The position numbers and the translations under genes are program-made. A stretch of DNA of 64,000 bases. Origin: Streptomyces sp. DG1A-41 (GTDB lineage: Bacteria; Actinomycetota; Actinomycetes; Streptomycetales; Streptomycetaceae). Position 1 is the stretch's first letter. Each line of letters begins with the position of its first letter. This document shows, piece after piece, positions 51,892 through 59,145 of the stretch. The DNA lies in contig NZ_CP146350.1 of assembly GCF_037055355.1 (NCBI RefSeq), positions 8,827,001-8,891,000 on the forward strand, in the 5' to 3' direction. The notes beneath the pieces were generated by a model. It saw only the letters and a program-made list of their open reading frames with translations, made no database searches and was not told the origin of the DNA.

Positions 51892-53109
51892 TCAGACGAT
51901 GCGGACGTCCGGTACGTAGAGAATCCACTTTCCGCCCTGGTCCCGGAAATCCGTCTCCCGGGCGATGATTTCCTCCGCGTGATTCCATGCGAAGAGCAGG
52001 GCGTATTCGGGGTACGGCGCGGAGAACTCCTCGATCGGCCGGACCGGAATGTGCGCGCCGGGGGAGAGACGGCCCTGTTTCGCGACGGTCGAGTCGTAGA
52101 TCGCGGGAATCAGATCGGGGTCGATCCCGCAGTAGTTTGTGACCGTCGCGCTCTTCGCGGTGGCCCCGTACGCGGCGACCGTGTGCCCGGCGTCGCGCAG
52201 CCGGTGCAGCAGCGCCGTCAGTTCCTCGCAGTTCCGCTTCACCTGCATGCCGAAACGCTCCAGGATCGTGCTGTCCGTGAGCTGCCGGCGCTCCTCCTCG
52301 GCGGTCAGTTCCGCCACGGCCGCGCTCGGCTCGCGGCGGCCCGCCCGGGCCAGCGTGTAGCGCACCTCGCCGCCGTGCACCGGCAGCCGCTCCACGTCGA
52401 CCAGCTCGAAACCGAACCGGCGGGCGGCGGCCCGCACCGACGAGGCGGAGAACAGATAGAAGTGCTCGTCGTAGATCTGGTCGAAGCTGGCCCGCTCCAC
52501 GATGTCGCCGAGGTAAGGGTCCTCGAAGACGAACACGCCGTCGGTGGCCAGGAGCGCGTCGACGCCGCGGAACACCGAGTCCAGGTAGGGGATGTGGCAC
52601 ATGGTGTTGGCCGCGTAGATGACGTCCGCCGGGCCGTCCGCTGCCCTGATGTCCCGCGCGGTGGACTCCTGGAAGAAGTCGAACCGCACCCGCACGCCCT
52701 GAGCGGCGGCCAGTTCCACCACGTCGCGCGAGGGGTCGACGCCGAGGTGGCGGACCCCGCTGCCGGCGACGGTCCGCAGCATGGCGCCGTCGTTGCACCC
52801 GATCTCCACCACGAACCGGTCGTCGCCGCGGCACTCCGTCTCCAGCAGGCGGTGCGCGGTCGCGGTGAAGTGCTCCCGCATGACCGACGACATGGACGAC
52901 CGGTAGGGGTAGTCCTCGCGGAACATCCGCTCCCGCGGGACCTCTTCCATCAGCTGCACCATGGCGCATTCCTCGCAGACGCCGACCGCGAGTCGGTAGA
53001 AGAACTCCTCCGACGTCTCCTCGGGCCGGCGAAAGGCGTCGGACAGCGGCTGGCGACCGAAATCGAAGAACTCGGTCACGGAACTCCGGCAGACACGGCA
53101 AGTGGTCAT
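51892..53109 (-). CDS. NDP-4-keto-deoxysugar 3-C-methyltransferase (TylCIII/EvaC type)
   Basis: A 405-residue methyltransferase adding a methyl branch at C-3 of a dTDP-4-keto-2,6-dideoxysugar. The N-terminal zinc-binding domain (CRVC...CEEC) and KPLSDAF-like RQPLSDAFRRP are typical. The SAM domain has FVVEIGCNDGAMLRTV, and the catalytic region FDQIYDEHFYLFSASSVRAAARRFGFELVDVERLPVHGGEVRYTLAR contains the conserved YDEH. The C-terminal domain shows VAAYGATAKSATVTNYCGI and FAWNHAEEIIARE. Homologues act in mycarose, vancosamine, nogalose and kijanose pathways. The gene is divergent from rfbA. Confidence 0.93.
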   Translation of the reverse strand: MTTCRVCRSSVTEFFDFGRQPLSDAFRRPEETSEEFFYRLAVGVCEECAMVQLMEEVPRERMFREDYPYRSSMSSVMREHFTATAHRLLETECRGDDRFVVEIGCNDGAMLRTVAGSGVRHLGVDPSRDVVELAAAQGVRVRFDFFQESTARDIRAADGPADVIYAANTMCHIPYLDSVFRGVDALLATDGVFVFEDPYLGDIVERASFDQIYDEHFYLFSASSVRAAARRFGFELVDVERLPVHGGEVRYTLARAGRREPSAAVAELTAEEERRQLTDSTILERFGMQVKRNCEELTALLHRLRDAGHTVAAYGATAKSATVTNYCGIDPDLIPAIYDSTVAKQGRLSPGAHIPVRPIEEFSAPYPEYALLFAWNHAEEIIARETDFRDQGGKWILYVPDVRIV

Positions 53110-53287
53110 GGCGGCACGTTAGGACGGCTTCCTCGAAAGGAACTAGACGTCTGCTAGACGCAGTCGGCATTCCCAGGACGGGCCGGCCGGACCAAATTCC
53201 TGTCGAGCGGTCGTCGAGGCGCTCTCGAATACCGGGTGACCGAATGGGCGGCGTACCGATTCACCGCGAGCGGAGGGCGGGAGACCC
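53110..53287. promoter_or_regulatory. Divergent promoter region with heptamer direct repeats (SARP-like)
   Basis: CTAGACG occurs at 53143-53149 and 53154-53160, exactly 11 bp apart, with a weaker copy CTCGAAA at 53132. Heptamers at 11-bp spacing are the hallmark of SARP activator sites upstream of antibiotic biosynthesis promoters. A CCTAACG at about 53121-53127 (minus strand) could be the -10 for the C-methyltransferase operon. Confidence 0.45.
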
Positions 53288-54166
53288 GTGAAGGGGATCA
53301 TTCTGGCGGGCGGTTCGGGAACGCGGCTGAGGCCGCTGACCCTCGCCGTGTCGAAACAACTGCTGCCGGTCGGTGACAAGCCGATGATCTACTACCCGCT
53401 CAGCGTGCTGATGCTCACGGGCATCCGGGACATCCTCGTCATCTCCACGTCGGTCGACCTGCCGCAGTTCCAGCGGCTGCTGGGCGACGGGTCCCAGCTC
53501 GGCCTGTCGATCACCTACCGGGAGCAGCACCGGCCCACCGGCCTGCCCGACGCCTTCGTCATCGGCGCCGACCACATCGGCGCCGACTCGGTGGCGCTGA
53601 TCCTCGGCGACAACATCTTCCACGGCCACCACTTCTACTCCGTGCTGGCCGAGCACAGCGGGGACGTGCGCGGCTGCGTGCTCTTCGGATACCCGGTCAA
53701 CGACCCCGAGCGGTACGGCGTGGGGGAGGTCGATGCCGACGGACGGCTCCTGTCGATCGAGGAGAAACCCGAGAAACCCCGTTCCAACACCGCCATCACC
53801 GGACTGTACTTCTACGACAACTCGGTGATCGACGTCGCGCGCGGTCTCCGGCCCTCCGAGCGCGGCGAACGGGAGATCACCGACGTCAACCGCTGGTACC
53901 TGGAACGGAACGCGGCCCGGCTCGTCAACCTGGGCCGGGGATTCGCCTGGCTCGACACCGGAACGCCCGAGTCGCTGCTCCAGGCCGGCCAGTACGTGGG
54001 CACGCTGGAGGCCCGGCAGGGCGTGCGCATCGCCTGCGTCGAGGAAGTCGCCCTGCGCATGGGTTACATCGGCAGCGACGACTGCTACCGGCTGGGCGTC
54101 CGGCTCGGACCCTCGGAGTACGGCGCGTACGTGCGGGCCATCGCGACGGAACTGGCCGGGTCCTGA
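53288..54166 (+). CDS. rfbA: Glucose-1-phosphate thymidylyltransferase
   Basis: A 292-residue nucleotidyltransferase that makes dTDP-glucose from dTTP and glucose-1-phosphate. The signature MKGIILAGGSGTRLRPLTLAVSKQLLPVGDKPMIYYPLSVLMLTGI is near-canonical, with LGDNIFHG, VDADGRLLSIEEKP and FAWLDTGTPESLLQAGQYV. Feedback by dTDP-rhamnose-like products is known for the family. The start could be GTG 53288. It is followed by a strong hairpin terminator and is divergent from the C-methyltransferase. Confidence 0.95.
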   Translation: MKGIILAGGSGTRLRPLTLAVSKQLLPVGDKPMIYYPLSVLMLTGIRDILVISTSVDLPQFQRLLGDGSQLGLSITYREQHRPTGLPDAFVIGADHIGADSVALILGDNIFHGHHFYSVLAEHSGDVRGCVLFGYPVNDPERYGVGEVDADGRLLSIEEKPEKPRSNTAITGLYFYDNSVIDVARGLRPSERGEREITDVNRWYLERNAARLVNLGRGFAWLDTGTPESLLQAGQYVGTLEARQGVRIACVEEVALRMGYIGSDDCYRLGVRLGPSEYGAYVRAIATELAGS

Positions 54167-54183
54167 GGCGCCCCGCACCCGGC

Positions 54184-54221
54184 CCCGCCCGCTCCGAAGT
54201 CCTCGCCCCGGAGCGGGCGGG
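54184..54221. terminator. Bidirectional terminator between rfbA and AlkZ-like gene
   Basis: CCCGCCCGCTCCG (54184-54196) pairs perfectly with CGGAGCGGGCGGG (54209-54221), a 13-bp stem with a 12-base loop between convergent stops. Confidence 0.75.
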
Positions 54222-54232
54222 TGCCGGCCTCG

Positions 54233-55336
54233 TCAGCCGCCGGCGACCGGGACGAAGCGGATGTCGTGCCGTTCGGCGTCCGCCGCCGCGAAGCGCAGCA
54301 GCCGGGCGGCCTCGTCCGACACCTCCGCCTCCTCGCTCGGGGACAGCGGGGAGAAGCACTTCACGGTCAGGACCGCCGTCGCCTTGCCCCGCCCCTCCCG
54401 CTTGATCACCCACAGGGCGCGGACGGTGCCGTCCACGAGCACCGCCGCCTCGACGATGACGTGCCGGCGCTGGTCGTCGGTCATCAGCCGCGAGCGGTCC
54501 GCGTGACCGAGCACCACGTTGTCCAGCGCGGCCAGGAACCGCACCGGGACCACCGTGTCCGGGTCGGGCAGCGGCGCGCCGGGAAGATCGAACAGCTCCT
54601 CCCCGCCCTCGCCCCGGAACACCCGCAGCTCCGGCCGCAGCTCCTCGACCACCTCACGCAGGCGCGTCGTGCCGCTCCAGGCCTGGACGTCCTTCACGGT
54701 GGCGGGGCCGAACCCGGCGAGGTGGCGCAGGACGAGCTGCCGCGGGGAGGCGTCCCGGGCGAGCGGCCGGCCCAGCCACTCCTCGGCCAGGGCGAACGGT
54801 GTCGTGCCCCGGCGCCCCCAGGTGCCGTCCGGCGGTGGATGCACGATCGCGAGCAGGCCCTGCACCGAGCGGGCCAGGGCCACCGGGTCGCGTCCCGGCC
54901 AGCGCTCCGTCAGCAGCCGGCCCAGCTCCGGCCGGGTCAGCACCCCGCCGGCGAGCGCCGAGCGGGCCAGGCCGGCGATCTCGGCCAGGTCCAGGCACGC
55001 CGTCTGCTTGCCGAAGGCGGCCTTCTGCCAGCGGTCCAGCATCGGCTGCAACAGCGGACGCACCCACAGGTAGTCCTCCGCCGTGACCAGGTGCTGGGTC
55101 CCCCGGAACAGGGTCGCGCGGACCACCGCACGCTCCTCGAGCAGCTTCGTCAGCTCCTCCAGCCGGAAGCCTTCGATCCTGCTCCACAGCCCGATGTACG
55201 GCGGGTCGGGATCCTGCGCCTGCAGTCCGGTGAGCCGCTCGATCACCGCGGGGGCCGGCTGATCCGTGCGCCGCGTCAGCAACTGGCGTTCCAGGGTCGC
55301 CCGGTTGAGGGCCCGGCGGGTGAGACGTTCTGCCAT
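54233..55336 (-). CDS. HTH_42 protein, AlkZ-like DNA glycosylase (putative self-resistance)
   Basis: A 367-residue winged-helix-repeat protein of the HTH_42/YcaQ-AlkZ superfamily. It begins RLTRRALNRATLERQLLTRR and has GLQAQDPDPPYIGLWSRI, whose QAQ (residues 39-41) fits the QxQ catalytic motif of AlkZ-type glycosylases. Further family features are VVRATLFRGTQHLVTAEDY, LRHLAGFGPATVKDVQAWSG, VRFLAALDNVVLGHADRSRL and GTVRALWVIKREG. AlkZ excises azinomycin crosslinks, and relatives in trioxacarcin and hedamycin clusters remove those drugs' guanine adducts. Its place inside a deoxysugar cluster implies a DNA-alkylating product. It is divergent from rfbC across a strong palindrome. Confidence 0.85.
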   Translation of the reverse strand: MAERLTRRALNRATLERQLLTRRTDQPAPAVIERLTGLQAQDPDPPYIGLWSRIEGFRLEELTKLLEERAVVRATLFRGTQHLVTAEDYLWVRPLLQPMLDRWQKAAFGKQTACLDLAEIAGLARSALAGGVLTRPELGRLLTERWPGRDPVALARSVQGLLAIVHPPPDGTWGRRGTTPFALAEEWLGRPLARDASPRQLVLRHLAGFGPATVKDVQAWSGTTRLREVVEELRPELRVFRGEGGEELFDLPGAPLPDPDTVVPVRFLAALDNVVLGHADRSRLMTDDQRRHVIVEAAVLVDGTVRALWVIKREGRGKATAVLTVKCFSPLSPSEEAEVSDEAARLLRFAAADAERHDIRFVPVAGG

Positions 55337-55404
55337 GGTGTCCTTTCGCCTCGTACGCCGACCACGGCGACGGGGAGCCGGTTCTCCGTCCGGCGAACCT
55401 AACC

Positions 55405-55435
55405 CCGATCGCGGTCAGCCACTGACCGCGATCGG
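55405..55435. promoter_or_regulatory. Perfect 14-bp inverted repeat between divergent genes
   Basis: CCGATCGCGGTCAG (55405-55418), CCA, CTGACCGCGATCGG (55422-55435). Because the flanking genes diverge (AlkZ-like start 55336, epimerase start 55496), a terminator role is unlikely. It is best read as an operator for a dimeric repressor (TetR, MarR or PadR type) controlling both. Confidence 0.75.
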
Positions 55436-55495
55436 CCACCGGCCTGGAGCGGACCTGTAGCGCGCTTCGAGGTGGCCGGGCCACAGTCCCCAGCC

Positions 55496-56113
55496 ATGGA
55501 ATCGAGAGAGCTCGAGGTCGCCGGCGCGTGTGTCTTCACCCCGGAGGTCTTCCGGGACGACCGGGGGCTGTTCGTGTCGCCGTTCCAGTCGGAGGCGTTC
55601 CTCCGGACGACCGGCCGCCCGCTCTTCCCGGTGGCCCAGACCAGCTGCAGCTTCTCGCGGCGCGGTGTCGTGCGCGGCGTGCACTTCACCCGCACCCCGC
55701 CCGGCATGGCGAAGTACGTGTACTGCGTCCGGGGCAGGGCCCTCGACATCGTCGTGGACCTCCGCGTGGGCTCGCCCACCTTCGGCCGGTGGGACACCGT
55801 CGTCCTGGACCCGGTGGACTTCCGCGCCGTGTACTTCCCGGTCGGCGTCGGACACGCCTTCGTGGCGCTCCAGGACGACACCGCCATGGCGTACACGCTC
55901 TCCCTCGGCTACGACCCGGACAACGAACTGGCGCTGTCCTTCTTCGACCCGCAGCTCGGCCTGCCGCTGCCCGAGGACATCCGGCCGGTCGTCTCCGAAC
56001 GGGACCGGGTGGCCCCCACCCTTGCCCGGGCGAGCGACGCCGGACTGCTGCCGGACTACGGGGAGTGCCTGAAGATCGAGGACGCCCTGACGGCACCGCG
56101 CGACGGATCCTGA
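55496..56113 (+). CDS. dTDP-4-keto-6-deoxyhexose (3,)5-epimerase (EvaD/RfbC type)
   Basis: A 205-residue cupin-fold epimerase. VFTPEVFRDDRGLFVSPFQSEAF is the family N-terminus. RGVVRGVHFTRTPPGMAKYVYCVRGRALDIVVDLRVGSPTFGRWD carries the catalytic His and the TPPGxAKYV segment typical of EvaD-like 5-epimerases in vancosamine-type pathways. Next come YFPVGVGHAFVAL and LSFFDPQLGLPLP. It should invert C-5 (and perhaps C-3) of the 4-keto sugar to give an L-sugar. ATG 55496 has no clear ribosome site. It starts the three-gene plus-strand operon. Confidence 0.92.
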   Translation: MESRELEVAGACVFTPEVFRDDRGLFVSPFQSEAFLRTTGRPLFPVAQTSCSFSRRGVVRGVHFTRTPPGMAKYVYCVRGRALDIVVDLRVGSPTFGRWDTVVLDPVDFRAVYFPVGVGHAFVALQDDTAMAYTLSLGYDPDNELALSFFDPQLGLPLPEDIRPVVSERDRVAPTLARASDAGLLPDYGECLKIEDALTAPRDGS

Positions 56114-56181
56114 CCGACGGGGCCGTGCCGTCCCAGCCGGATTCGAGTGCCGTTCCGGCCCGCGCTCCTACGGTCCCCGGC

Positions 56182-57333
56182 ATGAAGACACTGGTGGCCA
56201 CCGGCCCAGCTCACCCGCTGTACTACCCGATCGTGCCCCTAGCTTGGGCGCTGCGCGCGGCAGGCCACGAGGTGCTCGTGGCGGCCGCCGAGAGCTTCGA
56301 GGGCCCCGTCCGCGGCTCCGGACTGCCCATGGCACCGGTCTACGGCCCGCTGGACATGGGCGAGGTGATGGCCAAGGACCGCGACGGCGGCCGCGTCCAG
56401 GTACCTGACACCGACGAGGAGATGGCCGAGGGCATCGGCCGCGGCTTCGGCCGGCTCGCCGCGCGCACCCTGGAGGGCACCGCGGAACTCGTCGAGCGCT
56501 GGCGCCCCGACCTCGTCGTCGCCGAGTCGTACGGGTACGCCGCCGCCGCGGCGGCAGCCGCCCGGCACGGCATCCCCTGGGTCAAGCACCTCGTCGGCCC
56601 CGGCGACCTGCCCGTCGACCCCTGGATCGCGGACGAACTCGCCCCGGAACTCAAGGAACTCGGACTCGACGCGCTCCCCGAGCCCGCCCTGATCCTCGAC
56701 AACTGCCCGCCCCTGCTGGGCAATGCGGCCCCCGGGACCACGCCGCTGCGCTACGTGCCCTACGGCGAGCCGGGCACCGTGCCCGAGTGGGTGCTGCGCC
56801 CCCGCACCCGCCCCCGGCTGCTGGTCACCCTGGGGTCCGTGCAGCCGCAGATCGGCGGTGCGCCGATGCTCGGGCAGATCGTCCGCTCGCTCGGCGACCT
56901 GGACGTGGACCTCGTCGTCGCCGTGGCCGACCACCTCGTGGAGCAGCTCGGCCCGCTGCCCGACAGCGTCATCGCCACCGGCTGGCAGTCGCTGACCTCC
57001 GTGCTGCCGGGCTGCGACGCGGCCGTCCACCACGGCGGCCCCGGCACGATGATGGCCTGCCTCGTCCACGGCGTTCCGCAGGTCGTCGTGCCGGGCCGGG
57101 GCAAGCCGCTCGACGCCATCGCCCGCCTCGCCGACCTCGGGGCGGTACGGCGCATCCAGCCGGCCGAACTGTCGCCCGAGACCATGCTGGAGGCCGTCCG
57201 CGCGTTGCTGGACGACCCCTCGCACGCGCGGCAGGCCGGGACCGTGGCCGAGGACATCGCCCGCCGGCCGTCCCCGGTGGCGACCGTCCCGGTACTGGAG
57301 GAACTCGTAGCCGGGCATGTCGCCGGCGCCTGA
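56182..57333 (+). CDS. GT1-family aromatic polyketide glycosyltransferase
   Basis: A 383-residue GT-B glycosyltransferase, starting MKTLVATGPAHPLYYPIVPLAWALRAAGHEVLVA. The middle shows VERWRPDLVVAESYGYAAAAAAARHGIPWV, and the donor domain has RLLVTLGSVQPQIGG, VIATGWQSLTSVLPGCDAAVHHGGPGTMMACLVHGVPQVVVP. The HHGGPGT motif binds the dTDP-sugar. Actinobacterial enzymes of this type attach deoxysugars to anthracyclines, angucyclines, pluramycins and macrolides. It lies 68 bp after the epimerase and 52 bp before the ketoreductase. Whether it makes O- or C-glycosides cannot be told. No separate P450-like DesVIII helper is adjacent. Confidence 0.9.
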   Translation: MKTLVATGPAHPLYYPIVPLAWALRAAGHEVLVAAAESFEGPVRGSGLPMAPVYGPLDMGEVMAKDRDGGRVQVPDTDEEMAEGIGRGFGRLAARTLEGTAELVERWRPDLVVAESYGYAAAAAAAARHGIPWVKHLVGPGDLPVDPWIADELAPELKELGLDALPEPALILDNCPPLLGNAAPGTTPLRYVPYGEPGTVPEWVLRPRTRPRLLVTLGSVQPQIGGAPMLGQIVRSLGDLDVDLVVAVADHLVEQLGPLPDSVIATGWQSLTSVLPGCDAAVHHGGPGTMMACLVHGVPQVVVPGRGKPLDAIARLADLGAVRRIQPAELSPETMLEAVRALLDDPSHARQAGTVAEDIARRPSPVATVPVLEELVAGHVAGA

Positions 57334-57385
57334 AGGGGAACCGGGCGGCCGGACAGCCGGCCGCCCGCAGGACGGGGAGGACGGC

Positions 57386-58372
57386 ATGACCACACCGCGC
57401 CGGCCCGCGGACACACGGCGGCGCGTGGCCGTCCTCGGCGGCACGGGCTGGGTGGGCCGGCACGTGCGTGCCGCCCTGGCCGCCCGCGGCGACGACGTCC
57501 TCGTCGTCGCCCGCGGGCCGGCCGCCCACACCCGCCCCCACGCCTTCGAGCCACTCGACCTCGCGCAGGCGAGCCGGCAGCGCATCACGGCGCTGCTGAG
57601 CACCCACCGGATCGACGCGGTCGTCAACGCGACGGACGCCCTGAACGCGACGGACGGCTGGGCCCGGGCGGACGAGGACCTGGAAGCCGTGAACGTCGCC
57701 CTGGTGCACCGGCTGCTCGCGGCCATGGGCGAACTGCCCTGGCGTTCCCGGGTCGTGCACATCGGGACCCTGCACGAGTACGGGGACGTCCCGCCGGGAA
57801 CCCTCATCGACGAGCGACTGCCCCCGCGCCCCGCGGGTGCCTACGCGCGGACGAAACTCGCCGGGTCGCGAGCCGTCCTGGACGCCGTGCGCGCGGGCCC
57901 GGCCGACGGGCTGGTGCTGCGGGCGTCCAACGTCTGCGGGCCCCACCCCTCACCGGCGAGCTTCCCCGGCAAGCTCGTGGACATGCTGCGCCGGGCCCTG
58001 GCCACCGACGAGCCCATGACGGTGGTGCTCACCGGGGCCCGCCGCGACTTCGTGGACGTCCGCGACGTCGCCGACGCCGTCGTCAGGGCCGTCCACTCCC
58101 GGGCCACCGGGCAGGCACTCAACATCGGCAGCGGCGAGGCCGTCGACATCCGCACCCTCGTACGGCTCTTCGTGACTTCCGCCGGGTACGGCACCGATCT
58201 CCTCGACGAACGGATCCAGGACGTCGCCGGTCTCGGCGGTGCCTGGACCCGGGCCGACATCCGGCTCGCCGGGCGGCTGCTCGGCTGGCGGCCGCGCATC
58301 GGCCTCGCCGAGTCCCTCGGCGCCATGTGGTCCGCGGCGACGGCGGACGGCCCCCTCCAGGCAGAAGCCTGA
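57386..58372 (+). CDS. dTDP-4-keto-6-deoxyhexose 4-ketoreductase (EvaE type)
   Basis: A 328-residue extended short-chain dehydrogenase with GGGGAGG before ATG 57386. The NAD(P) motif is RVAVLGGTGWVGRHVRAAL. IDAVVNATDALNATDGW and VVHIGTLHEYGDVPPG follow, with AGAYARTKLAGSRAVL holding the YxxxK pair (YARTK), and VLRASNVCGPHPSPASFPGKLV. These are typical of enzymes that reduce the C-4 ketone as the last step of deoxysugar synthesis. It closes the plus-strand operon and ends inside a strong hairpin. Confidence 0.88.
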   Translation: MTTPRRPADTRRRVAVLGGTGWVGRHVRAALAARGDDVLVVARGPAAHTRPHAFEPLDLAQASRQRITALLSTHRIDAVVNATDALNATDGWARADEDLEAVNVALVHRLLAAMGELPWRSRVVHIGTLHEYGDVPPGTLIDERLPPRPAGAYARTKLAGSRAVLDAVRAGPADGLVLRASNVCGPHPSPASFPGKLVDMLRRALATDEPMTVVLTGARRDFVDVRDVADAVVRAVHSRATGQALNIGSGEAVDIRTLVRLFVTSAGYGTDLLDERIQDVAGLGGAWTRADIRLAGRLLGWRPRIGLAESLGAMWSAATADGPLQAEA

Positions 58373-58383
58373 GGGGGCCGTCC
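58345..58383. terminator. Bidirectional terminator overlapping the ketoreductase stop
   Basis: GGACGGCCCCCT...CAGGC (58345-58362) pairs with GCCTGAGGGGGCCGTCC (58367-58383) around an AGAA loop, with one bulged base. It overlaps the TGA at 58370-58372 and lies just before the stop of the convergent N-methyltransferase. Confidence 0.75.
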
Positions 58384-58408
58384 GTCCCGTCCGCTCAGCG
58401 CCCCGGCG

Positions 58409-59134
58409 TCACTTCAGCACGCCCACGAACAGGCCGCAGCTGAACCGGCCCGGACCGACGTACTCCACCGAGCAGCCGGCCCGCTCGAAGGCCGCCTCGT
58501 ACTGCTCCCTGGTGTAGAGCCGCATGCGGTGGACGTCCGTGAAGTGCCGGATACCGGCGTCCTTCTGCGCGTCGATGTAGTGCACGGTGATCGGCACCTC
58601 GTCCCCGTGCCGCTGGGAGTGGGAGACCCGCACCGTGACGCGGTCCTCGGTGCGCACCAGATCGTCGGCGATGTAGCCGGGCAGGAACGCCTCCGGGAAG
58701 TACCAGGGTTCCAGGACGATCACCCCGCCCGGGGTGAGGTGACGCGCCAGACTGGCCAGGGTGCTGTCCAGCTCGTCCGCCGACCGCGTGTAGCCGATGG
58801 AACTGAACATGCAGCTGACGGCGTCGTAGCGGCGGCCGAGGGTGAAGTCGCGCATGTCGCCCGGGTGCACCGGGATGCCGGGCAGCCGCCGCGCGGCCTG
58901 GGCGATCATGGGCTCGGAGAGCTCCAGCCCCTCCACGGCCGCGAAGTGCTCCTTGAAGAACGCCAGATGCCCCCCGGTTCCGCAGGCCACGTCGAGCAGC
59001 GACTCGGCGTCCGGCCGACGGTCCCGGACCAGCGCGGTCACCTCGGCGGACTCGGCGGCGTAGTCCTTGCCGCGTGCGGCGTAGACGAGTTCGTAGATCT
59101 CGGCCAGGGCCGGGCCATAGGCCTCCTGCTGCAT
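58409..59134 (-). CDS. dTDP-aminosugar N,N-dimethyltransferase (DesVI/TylM1 type)
   Basis: A 241-residue SAM methyltransferase from ATG 59134 with GGAGG seven bases upstream. YGPALAEIYELVYAARGKDYAAESAEVTALV and SLLDVACGTGGHLAFFKEHF, then GDMRDFTLGRRYDAVSCMFSSIGY, VIVLEPWYFPEAFLPGYI and IRHFTDVHRMRLYTREQYEAAFERAGC follow the DesVI and TylM1 pattern closely. These enzymes methylate a sugar 3-amino group twice. Its presence shows that at least one sugar carries an amine, although the aminotransferase lies outside the window. It is last in a minus-strand operon. Confidence 0.92.
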   Translation of the reverse strand: MQQEAYGPALAEIYELVYAARGKDYAAESAEVTALVRDRRPDAESLLDVACGTGGHLAFFKEHFAAVEGLELSEPMIAQAARRLPGIPVHPGDMRDFTLGRRYDAVSCMFSSIGYTRSADELDSTLASLARHLTPGGVIVLEPWYFPEAFLPGYIADDLVRTEDRVTVRVSHSQRHGDEVPITVHYIDAQKDAGIRHFTDVHRMRLYTREQYEAAFERAGCSVEYVGPGRFSCGLFVGVLK

Positions 59135-59145
59135 ACCGCCGCCTC

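Noticed and set aside
50938..53157. 739-codon plus-strand frame opposite rfbB and the C-methyltransferase
   Set aside because: A high-GC shadow frame; both genes beneath are unmistakable.
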